From positions 1,736,001 through 1,800,000 of the forward strand of contig FSRV01000002.1 in NCBI GenBank assembly GCA_900142905.1: 64,000 bases of DNA, in the 5' to 3' direction. Shown here piece by piece: positions 42,402 to 51,400 of this stretch (position 1 is the stretch's first letter; the number at the start of each line of letters is the position of its first letter). The notes under the pieces were generated by a model. The model did no database searches and was not told the DNA's origin. It saw only the letters and a program-made list of their open reading frames with translations. Position numbers and translations under genes: made by a program. The stretch comes from Burkholderia sp. GAS332. GTDB taxonomy: Bacteria > Pseudomonadota > Gammaproteobacteria > Burkholderiales > Burkholderiaceae.

Positions 42402-43085
42402 TCAAGCCCGGCGCATAAGCTGCATTCGTATCGACTCCAGTTGATGCGGCAAACGGCGCGAGATCGGCGCTCGGCGCGGCAACTCGACAAAGCCCAGGCG
42501 TTGATACAAATCGTACGCACGCCGATTGCTCACCAGTACGTCCAGTACGATCTGCCGATCGGGTTCGTGCTGCATCAGGCCCGCGCGCAACGCATGGGTA
42601 AACAGCGCGCTGAACACGCCTGTACCCCGCATCTGTTCATCCGTCGCGCAATGTGCAATCAGCGTTTGCACCGACTTAGGCGCAGGCAACTCACTCTCCA
42701 GCACCAGCCCACGCAACAACATGCCAACCGTGCGGCGCACGCCGAAGAACACCAACAGCATCAGCGCAACATGAGGATCGTCGAACCAGATGTTCCGGCC
42801 GTCATGCACGGCAAGCACAGCTATCACCTTATCGTCGCCCGTCACGGCGACGCTGTGCCGCCTGAAGGAGAAGCGGCCGTGTTTCGACGTGAAGGCGAAT
42901 TCCAGAAACTCAATGCACCTGTCGTCGGGTTCACCGAGAAAGAACCCGAATTCACGCACGCCCGAGGCGAACATCAGCGGCGCGCACGCCTCGGCGTCTT
43001 CCGCTCGCGCTGGGCGGAACTGCAACACGCCCGATTCCCGACCCTGATGCGGCGCGCGAGCGCGCTCTGATTGAACGGCGTACAT
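42402..43085 (-). CDS. GNAT-family N-acetyltransferase
   Basis: 227 residues. FRPARAEDAEACAPLMFASG is the usual GNAT N-terminus. The acetyl-CoA site is the AHCATDEQMRGTGVFSALFTHAL segment (motif A, here Q-x-R-G-T-G), and VLDVLVSNRRAYDLYQRLGFVEL the family's final NxxAxxLYxxxGF strand. It lies between manC and wcbT on the same strand, 27 bases after wcbT, so it is part of the capsule operon. It could acetylate the capsule sugar or the free amino group formed by the oxoamine synthase; neither is shown. Confidence 0.8.
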   Translation of the reverse strand: MYAVQSERARAPHQGRESGVLQFRPARAEDAEACAPLMFASGVREFGFFLGEPDDRCIEFLEFAFTSKHGRFSFRRHSVAVTGDDKVIAVLAVHDGRNIWFDDPHVALMLLVFFGVRRTVGMLLRGLVLESELPAPKSVQTLIAHCATDEQMRGTGVFSALFTHALRAGLMQHEPDRQIVLDVLVSNRRAYDLYQRLGFVELPRRAPISRRLPHQLESIRMQLMRRA

Positions 43086-43112
43086 GGCGAGTGTTCCCCT
43101 GAATGCTCGTCG

Positions 43113-44450
43113 TTAACGAGGCAGGCGCTTGAGCGCCGCAATGGTTTGGCTGATCTGTTCCGGCTCATGCGTCGAACAGATGAAAAACCGCAAACGCGCC
43201 GCCTTCTCTTCGACGGCCGGATAGAAAATCGGCTGCACGTTGATGCCTTCCGCAAACATCGCGTTGGCCCACTGCGCCGCCTTCAGGGTGCTGCCGGTAA
43301 TGATCGGCACGACCGCATAGCCCGCGCTTTTGCCGGTGTCGAGACCGGCGGCGCGCGCTTCGTCGAGAAACTGTTTGCCACGCGCGCGCAGCAACGCCAC
43401 CCGCTCTGGTTCGGCAACCAGCCGTTCGAGCGCCGCGAGCGACGCCGCCGCGAGTGCGGGCGCGAGGCCCACGCTATACAGAAACCCGGGCGCGAGATGC
43501 CGCAAGATATCGATCAGCGCCTGCGAACCGGCGATGAACCCACCGCATCCTGCCAACGTCTTGCTGAGCGTGCCCATCCAGATATCGACATCGCCGCTCG
43601 CCACGCCACAATGCTCGCGAACTCCCTTGCCCTTTTCGCCCAGCACGCCGAGCGAGTGTGCCTCGTCGACCATCAGAAACGCGGCATGCCGGCGCTTGAT
43701 GTCGACGAACTGCGCCAGATCGGGGATGTCCCCGTCCATGCTGTACAGACCTTCGATCGCAATCAGCACGCGCCGGTAATCATGCCGCACACGTGCGAGC
43801 AGCGCGTCGAGCGCATGCCAGTCGTTGTGCGGAAAGCTCAACCGTTTCGCACCGCTCAGTTGCGCGCCTTGCACGATGCTGTTATGCGCGAGCGAATCGT
43901 GCACGATCAGATCGCCGGGACCGAACAGCGAACCGATCACGGTCACGTTGGTTGCATGGCCGCTCACGAACACGACGCAATCGTCCACTTCGTACAACGA
44001 GGCGAGCGCCGCTTCGAGTTCGCGCTGCACAGGCCGTTCACCCGCCACCATCCGGCTCGCCGACGCCGACGTGCCATAGCGGTCGATCGCCTCTTTCGCG
44101 CGCGCGGACACGAGCGGATCGCCGGCAAGACCGAGATAGTTGTAGTTCGCGTAGTTCAGATACTGCGTGCCGCCGATCTGGGTGGTCGCACCGGCAATGC
44201 CTTCGTGCACGCGAAAAAACGGCGACTGCACCTGCAGCTTCTCGCCCATCTGCCGCAATATTTCGACCTGCTGATAACCCGGCATGGTCTCGAAGCTGCA
44301 CAGCGCAGCGCGCGAAGCGTCCTGCGCCGCGCGCGTGCCGCCGGCCGACAACGGCGCGCCCGGCGTTTGCGCCTCTTCGGAGACGCGTTCCAGTTGCCGC
44401 ATCAACGCCTTCGCGGCGAGTTGCTGGCGAATGTGATCACCCAATCCCAT
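43113..44450 (-). CDS. wcbT: Alpha-oxoamine synthase (PLP), WcbT-like
   Basis: 445 residues of the BioF/serine-palmitoyltransferase family. An N-terminal extension of about 90 residues precedes the core. Core motifs are NYANYNYLGLAGDP, YGTSASASRMVAGERPVQRELE, VFVSGHATNVTVIGSLFG, the cofactor Asp in MVDEAHSLGVLGEKGKG and the Schiff-base lysine in TLSKTLAGCGG (K297). These enzymes condense an acyl thioester with an amino acid, losing CO2, to give an amino ketone. It follows the PKS genes in the same operon and could release the polyketide chain from the ACP, since the PKS has no thioesterase. Confidence 0.87.
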   Translation of the reverse strand: MGLGDHIRQQLAAKALMRQLERVSEEAQTPGAPLSAGGTRAAQDASRAALCSFETMPGYQQVEILRQMGEKLQVQSPFFRVHEGIAGATTQIGGTQYLNYANYNYLGLAGDPLVSARAKEAIDRYGTSASASRMVAGERPVQRELEAALASLYEVDDCVVFVSGHATNVTVIGSLFGPGDLIVHDSLAHNSIVQGAQLSGAKRLSFPHNDWHALDALLARVRHDYRRVLIAIEGLYSMDGDIPDLAQFVDIKRRHAAFLMVDEAHSLGVLGEKGKGVREHCGVASGDVDIWMGTLSKTLAGCGGFIAGSQALIDILRHLAPGFLYSVGLAPALAAASLAALERLVAEPERVALLRARGKQFLDEARAAGLDTGKSAGYAVVPIITGSTLKAAQWANAMFAEGINVQPIFYPAVEEKAARLRFFICSTHEPEQISQTIAALKRLPR

Positions 44451-44492
44451 GCTGTTCAGATAACCCTGTGAGGTGCCGGCCTGATGTCGATA

Positions 44493-45407
44493 TCAAGCCG
44501 GAAATTCGGCCCATTCCCACGCGTCGCGCGTGGCGAGCAGTTCGGCAACCAGCCGGTAGTTCATTTCGTGACTCGGCCGCAAAGCAATGACGCGACCGAG
44601 CAACGGCGCACCGGCCATCGCCATGTCGCCGACCAGATCCAGCACGCGGTGCCGCACGAACTCATCCGGTACGCGCATGCCGCCCAGCACGCGATTACCG
44701 ACGATTGCAGCCGTGCACGATAAGCGCGCGCCGCGCAGAATCGGCATGCCGCGCACGTAGCCGGCGAGAATCGCGGGGATGGCCCATTTGACGCGTCCGT
44801 ATGAACGCGACGGCGCGATCTCCTCGGCAAAACTCGCGGGCGTTACCGCACCGTCCCAGCGCAATGCGCCGAACCCTTTGAGGTCGTTACGCACACCCAT
44901 TTCATAAGCGGACGACGGTTCGATCGAGATGCTGCGTTCGTCGCGCGTGCCTTCGCCGTCGGCAATCTTCACCGCACGCAGCACGCGAATGAAGCGCTTG
45001 GCATGGGGCAATTCGGTCCGCCCGCATGCACGGATCGCCTCGATCCACGGCTGCGCGCTGCCGTCTAGAATCGGCACTTCTTCGGCATCCAGTTCGACCG
45101 TCGCGCGATCGATTTCGCAGGTCAGCAGCGACGCCAGCAGGTGCTCGACAGTACGCACACGGACGCCATCGGCGCTTTCGAGCATCGTGCAAAGCGGCTG
45201 ACCGCGCCGCAACGTCGGGCTCACCGCGAGATCAGCCAGCACGCGCGTGCCCTGCATGCGGCGGAACACGATGCCGCGCGGGCCATCGGCACCGGCCGGG
45301 AGGATCCGCACGTTCACACGCCGTCCGGTATGCAAACCGTGGCCGCTTAACGTCAGCGGCCGGGCGAGCGTCCCTTCACGGCAGTTCCAACCTGCGGGAG
45401 CGTTCAT
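44493..45407 (-). CDS. wcbS: LpxC-like zinc deacetylase, WcbS-like
   Basis: 304 residues matching LpxC along its length. LSGHGLHTGRRVNVRILPA opens the protein, TVEHLLASLL has the first zinc His (H89) with Glu 88, PILDGSAQPW follows, RHRVLDLVGD gives the other zinc ligands (H253, D257) and RPSHEMN the catalytic His (H280). The whole active site is present. Housekeeping LpxC normally sits in the dcw cluster, so this is a specialised paralogue. The ATG overlaps the PKS stop by one base (TGATG). A role in deacetylating an amino-lipid or aminosugar intermediate of the capsule is inferred. Confidence 0.88.
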   Translation of the reverse strand: MNAPAGWNCREGTLARPLTLSGHGLHTGRRVNVRILPAGADGPRGIVFRRMQGTRVLADLAVSPTLRRGQPLCTMLESADGVRVRTVEHLLASLLTCEIDRATVELDAEEVPILDGSAQPWIEAIRACGRTELPHAKRFIRVLRAVKIADGEGTRDERSISIEPSSAYEMGVRNDLKGFGALRWDGAVTPASFAEEIAPSRSYGRVKWAIPAILAGYVRGMPILRGARLSCTAAIVGNRVLGGMRVPDEFVRHRVLDLVGDMAMAGAPLLGRVIALRPSHEMNYRLVAELLATRDAWEWAEFPA

Positions 45408-48400
45408 CAGACGAGCTCCGTCGCGGCTTGCGTCGAAACAGGCGTTGCCGTGTCTTGTTGCCCCGACAGCGCACCGGCGACATCGGCCAGCGCATGAGCG
45501 CCGACATCGAGCGCATGTTGCGCGGCGACTGCCGCCACCTGGGCCGCGACACCGTTCGATTCGGCCGCATCGTCCTGCGTCTGGATCGATTCGACGATCC
45601 GCTGCGCGAGCGAATGCACCGTTGCGCCTTCGGCCATCGTCATGATCGACAGCTTGACCTGGAAGCTCTCTTCGACGGCCATGCCTAGTTCCATGCCCAT
45701 CAGCGAATCCATGCCCATGTCGAGGATCGAGCGGCCGGTTTCGATTTTTTCCGGCGACATGTGCAGGATGCGTGCAATCTGCGCCTGCAAGGTCTCTGCG
45801 ACTAGTTGCAACGCATCCGCAAATGCCAGGCCGAGAATCTGGTCGCGCATTTGCGCGCCGCCCTGACGAGCCGGCTCGTGACTGCCGCGCGCATGCAGTT
45901 CCGTATAACGGCGAGCGCGCGCCGCCGGCATGCCGAGCGAAAGCGCCTGCCAGTCGAGCCGCACCACCGCTTCGCCCGCGTTCATGTCGACGATCGCGCG
46001 CTCCAATGCGACGAGTGCTTCGGCCGACGTAATCGACAGGCCGCCAATGCGTGCCTGCAGCGCTTCGCGCGTCTCGGCATTGCGCGCGAGGAAGCCGACG
46101 TCGTCCAGCGGACCCCATGCCATATAGGTGCCCGGCAACCCAGCCGCACGACGCTGACCCACCAGCGCCTCGAGGAAGGTATTGGCGGCCACGTAGCTCG
46201 ACTGCCCCGGATTGCCGAGGAAAGTCGTCGCCGATGAATACACCACGAAGAAATCGAGTTTCGCGTCACGCGTGGCGCGATCCAGGTTCCATGCGCCGGC
46301 CAGCTTCGGTGCGAGCACCGCGGCGAAACGCGTGTCGTCGAGATTACGCACGAGGCCGTCGTCGATCACCATCGCCGAATGGAGCACCCCCTTGAGCGGC
46401 GTTCCGCGTGCGGCGATATCGGCGAACAGTGCGTCGAGCGCGGCTGCGTCCGTGACGTCGCAGGCTGCCGTGTGCACCTGTGTACCGTTTTCTTCGCGCC
46501 AACGCGCAGCCTCTGCGGCGAGCTCCGATGCAAGCGCGCCTGAACGGCTTGCGAGCGTCAGATTTCGAGCGCCGCGCGACATCATCCAGCGCGCGGTGGC
46601 GAAACCGAGCCCGCCCGTGCCGCCGACGATCAGATACGCCGCTGCCGGATCGAGTTGCAGCGTTTCGACGCTGGCCGTCGCGCGCGACGGGCTCGGCGTA
46701 CCTGCCGGGTAAGTCACGAGAATCTTGCCGATCTGACGCGCCTGCTGCATATGGCGGAATGCTTCCTCGACGCGTTCAGCCGGGAACGCGCGATACGGCA
46801 GCGGATGCAACACGCCACCCGCGAACAGTTGCATGACCTCTTCGAACAGACGCGCGGTCAGATCCGGCAATGCGCTCATCAACTGATCGGCATCGATGCC
46901 GAAATAGCTGATGTTGTTGCGGAACGGCCGCAAACCGATGCGGCTGTTCTCGTAGAAGTCGCGCTTGCCAAGTTCGAGGAAACGGCCAAACGGACGCAGT
47001 GTGTCAATGCTGCGCACCATCGCTTCACCGGCCAGCGAATTGAGCACGATATCGACGCCCGCACCTTGCGTGCGCTCGCGGATTTCATCGGCAAACGCAA
47101 GGCTGCGCGAATCGAATACGTGATCCGCGCCGAGCAGACGCACGAATTCGCGCTTCTCGCGGCTGCCCGCCGTTGCAAACACTTCCGCACCCAGGTGGCG
47201 CGCGAGCTGGATCGCCGCGATCCCGACCCCGCCGGCCGCACCGTGCACCAGCACGCGCTCGCCGCGACGCAGCCGCGCCAACTCGCACAGCGCGTAGTAC
47301 GCCGTGAAGAAGGTGGTCGGCACCGTGGCCGCCTCTTCGAAGGTGAGACGTTTAGGCTTGTGAGCGATGGCCTCAGCCTTCGTGCGCACGTGGCTCGCGA
47401 ACGAAGCCGGCGCGAAACCGAGTACCGCGTCGCCCGGCGAGAAACGCCGCACATCCCGGCCGACACGCGCGACGCGCCCCGACAGTTCCATGCCGATCGT
47501 CGCACCGGCAAAACCGTTTTCGACGGCCTCGTCGGACAGCAGACCCATCGCGTACATCACGTCGCGGAAATTCAGACCGGTTGCAACCGGCTCGATTTCG
47601 ACTTCATCCGCCGCGAGTTCGCGTTGCGGCAGCGCAAACCATTCAAGGTTGCGCAACGAGCCGGGCGATGCAAAACCGAGCACCGCCGCCTCGTTCTGCG
47701 GACGTACCGCCGCAGCCGATTCGCTGCGCAGTGCAGCGCTCGCCGCAGGCAGCATGCGCGGCACATAGCGCCCCTGTGCAGTGAGCAGCACTTCTTCTTC
47801 GCCGTCGGACGCGAGCAGCTCGCGCGCCAACTCGGTGCCTGCATCGCGGCACGCCGGCGATACGTCGATCAAACGGCACGACAGTTCCGGATGCTCGTTA
47901 GCCAGTACACGGCCAAGACCCCACATCGCCGCCTGTTCGGGACGCAGCGTCGCGGCATCGGCAAACGGTGTGGCGACCGGCGCACCACCGCGCGTCACGA
48001 TCCACAATTGCGGCTGCATCACGCCGGCAACCGCGGCGAGATCACGCACGAGTTGCGCCAGCGCGAGCGTGGTCTGCTGCTGGACTTGCATGACTTCAGC
48101 GCCATCCGCATCGGCGGACAGGACGTGATCCGGCGCGATAAATACGACGTGATGCGCACGTCCAGCCGGCGCGGCCAGCTTGCTCATGTCGTGACGCAAC
48201 GCCGCGAGCGTGCTGCTCGACGTCGTGTGGCCAGCGGCCTGCAAGGCAACGTTCAGAGTCTCGTCGACGCCGGTTTCCGCTGCGTACAGCAAGGACCAAT
48301 GCGCAGACGGCGTCTGCGCTTCGCTTTGATTGCCAGCAGAAGCGACCGAATACGGTTCGCGAGCAACGATCAACGTCGGTGCGCCTTCGAGATCCAGACT

Positions 48401-51400
48401 CTGCTCCGTATGCCGCGTGACCCGTTCGAAGCCCGCTTCTTCGAGGTGTTTCGTCAAGGCTACCGGCGACAGCCATGCTGCGCGGCGCGCGTTGGCATGC
48501 GCGGCATCCGCGTCGATATCGAACACGATATCGGCGAAGCGGCTATTGCGCGGCTCCGCGATCACGACCAGCGCGCCCGGCGCAAGCCAGCCGCGCAGCG
48601 CGGTGAGAAGTGCACGGGGTTCGGTCTGTGCGGCGAGCACGTGGCTCGCCACGACGATGTCGTAACGCTCGCCGGCTTCGATGCCGGACAGGCGCGGTGC
48701 ATCGCCGAACTCAATATTGGCGATCCGGATGGATGGATGCTCGCTCGCGTCGAAGCCGCTCAACTGCTCATGCGTGCCTGCAATCGCGTAGTCGCAGCGC
48801 GACACCGGCACGTGAATCGCGAGCGGCTGCAGCACATCGCTCGACGGCGAATCGAGTTCGAGTACGCGCAACCGGCGCGATTCGCTCCACCCTTCGATCG
48901 CGCGATGTAGGCAGGCACCGGTCAACGCATTGACGTGCGCCCACGTCGGCGAAGCTTCGAAGAAGTGTTCGACCAGACTGCTGCGCGACGGCGGCAGGAT
49001 CTGCGCGCCGCTCACTTCGCCGCGCAACACGGCAGGCAGCGCGGCGCCACAATGCGCGAGCAGCGTCAATTCGGCTACGTGCGCGGGCGACTGCGCAAGC
49101 AGGTCGCGCCACAGTTCGTCGATGCCCGGCAGATTCTCACAGGCCGTGGCGTCTCGCACCAGACGCGTACCGTCGCGCTGCGCCAGACCGTCTTCAACGA
49201 CGATCTGCACGAGGCGCGCCAGCAGTGCCGGATGCGCACAGTCCGGCAGCGACGGTTGTGCAAACACATTCATCGCATCGAGCGCGTTCAATGCGTAGGC
49301 GCTAGCAAGCACGTCGAGCAGCGGCAGCATTTCAGTCAGATGCGCCTGTCTGCGCGAGAGATCTTCCTGCGTCGCCAATTCCCCGATGGCGTCTTCGAGC
49401 AATGCGGCCGGATCGGGCAACATGCGTGCGTCGAGGTCAGCGGCAAGCGGCTTCGCTTCGGCGATATACGCGTAACGTGCCGGCGCATGCTGACGGCGCC
49501 CCATCAGATCGACGCGGCGGAAACGGCACGTGCCGAGCCGTGCGACGATCGCGCCGTGCGCGTCGGCGAATTCGAACGATGCCACCACCGAATGCGGACT
49601 GCGCCGTTCGATCCGGGCAACCACGTAACGAATTGCGTCGCCGCGCAGATAGTCGATGCGTCCGATTTGCACCGGCACATAGGCAGCGTGTTCGATCTCT
49701 GCCTGATCCGCCGACGCGAGCAAGGCGAACAGCGGATGGAAACCGCTGTCCATCAAGGCCGGATGAAGCGCATAGGCGCTCAGTTCGGCTTCGGTTTGCG
49801 CGAGTACGGCGGGGACTTCCACTTCCGCAAGCGCCATGTCGGCGTTCGCGTCGACGTGCACCGCACGCACCCATTGGAATGCCGGACCGTAGCTCAAGCC
49901 GATCGCGGTGGTGTTCGCGTACAACGTTGCGCCGGACATGGCCGGTTGCGCGAACAGATCGGTGAGCGTGGTCGCCGGCAGCGTGCTCGGGTCGCCTTCC
50001 GTACTCAGCGCGCAACCGCTCGCCAGCAAGCGGCCGGTGACGTTGAGCGACCACGCTTCGTCGGACATGCGGTCGCGCGTTTCGATCGTGAAGCTCGCGG
50101 TGCGCACGTCGACCGTGAAGCGGAACAGTTTCGAATGCTGCGGCTGAAACACCACCGGCAGGCGGATTTCGAGGTTCTCGACAGCGCAGCTTTGCGTGCC
50201 GAAATGCACGCGCGCGGCGGCGAGCGCCATTTCGACGTAGCCCGCGCCAGGGAAGGCCACGCCGCCATCAACGACGTGATCCGCCAGCAGCGGCAGACCG
50301 GCCGGATCGAGCTGATTTTCCCAGGCGAGCGCGTGTTCGCGCAGGCGGTAACCGAGCAGCGGATGTTCGCGGCGGCGATTGACCAGGTTGTAAGCTTCAG
50401 CGGTCGGGCCGAGCCAATAGCGTTCGTGCTGCCACGGATAGGACGGTAGCGCCGCACGTGTGCTCATCGGCGCGAAGCGTTCGACGTCGACGCGCGCGCC
50501 GTTCGCGAGCATCGTGTAGATCGCGTGATGCAGCATCTGCGCGCTGTCGTGATTGCGCTTAAGCGTCGGCAGCGAGCGGCCGGTGAGGCGGACGTCGTCG
50601 AGCGTCTGCGTCACATAGGTGCGCAGAATCGAATGCGGGCCGACTTCGAGGAACAGGCGCACGCCTGTCTGAGCGACCTGAGCAACGGCATCGCCGAAAC
50701 GCACCGGCTCGCGGATATTGCGCCACCAGTAGTGCGCATCGAGTTCAGTGCCCGCGAGTTCCGCGCCTGTCACCGTCGAGACGAAGCTACGCGTTCCCGC
50801 ATTCGGCGCGAGATCCGCGAGGCCCTGCAACACGCTCGGCTCGATCGGGTCCATCTGACGGCTGTGGAACGCGTAGTCCAGTTCCAGCATCTGGAAGAAG
50901 CGGCCGCTTTCCTTCACCGCCGCTTCGAGCACCTGCAGCGCGCCAAGCGGGCCGGCCAGCGTGACCGCTTGCGGGCTGTTGACACCCGCGACTTCCACCG
51001 CGGTGTCCACGCCGAGTTGCACCATCAGTGCACGCATGGCGGCTTCGCCGAGCCCGGCTGCAGCCATTCGGCCCGTGCCGCGCGTGCTTGCCTGAGCGCG
51101 GCTACGGATCTTGATCACGTGAACGGCCTGCTGGAGCGTCAAAGCACCCGACGCCCACGCCGCAGCGACTTCGCCAACGCTGTGCCCGAGGCACACGTCG
51201 TAGCCGACGCCACGCGCTTCAATCACGCGCACTATGCCCACCTGAATCGCGAACAGCAGCGGCTGCGCGTGCTCGGTTGCTTCCAGCGTGGCGGCCGTGA
51301 CGCCTTCGCGCAGTACCTCGACCAGCGAGGCACTGCCGTCGGCTCGCCACAGCGCGTCGAGTTCGTCGAGCGCGGCACGGAACACCGGCTCCTGTTCAAG

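Noticed and set aside
46655..48910. A 751-codon open frame on the plus strand opposite the polyketide synthase
   Set aside because: It is antisense to a protein with clear domain motifs throughout. Its translation is Arg/His/Gln-rich with no family resemblance, as expected from high-GC third-position bias.
48935..50449. A 504-codon plus-strand frame opposite the PKS dehydratase region
   Set aside because: Same reasoning: Arg/Gln-rich, no motif, fully inside a convincing coding sequence.
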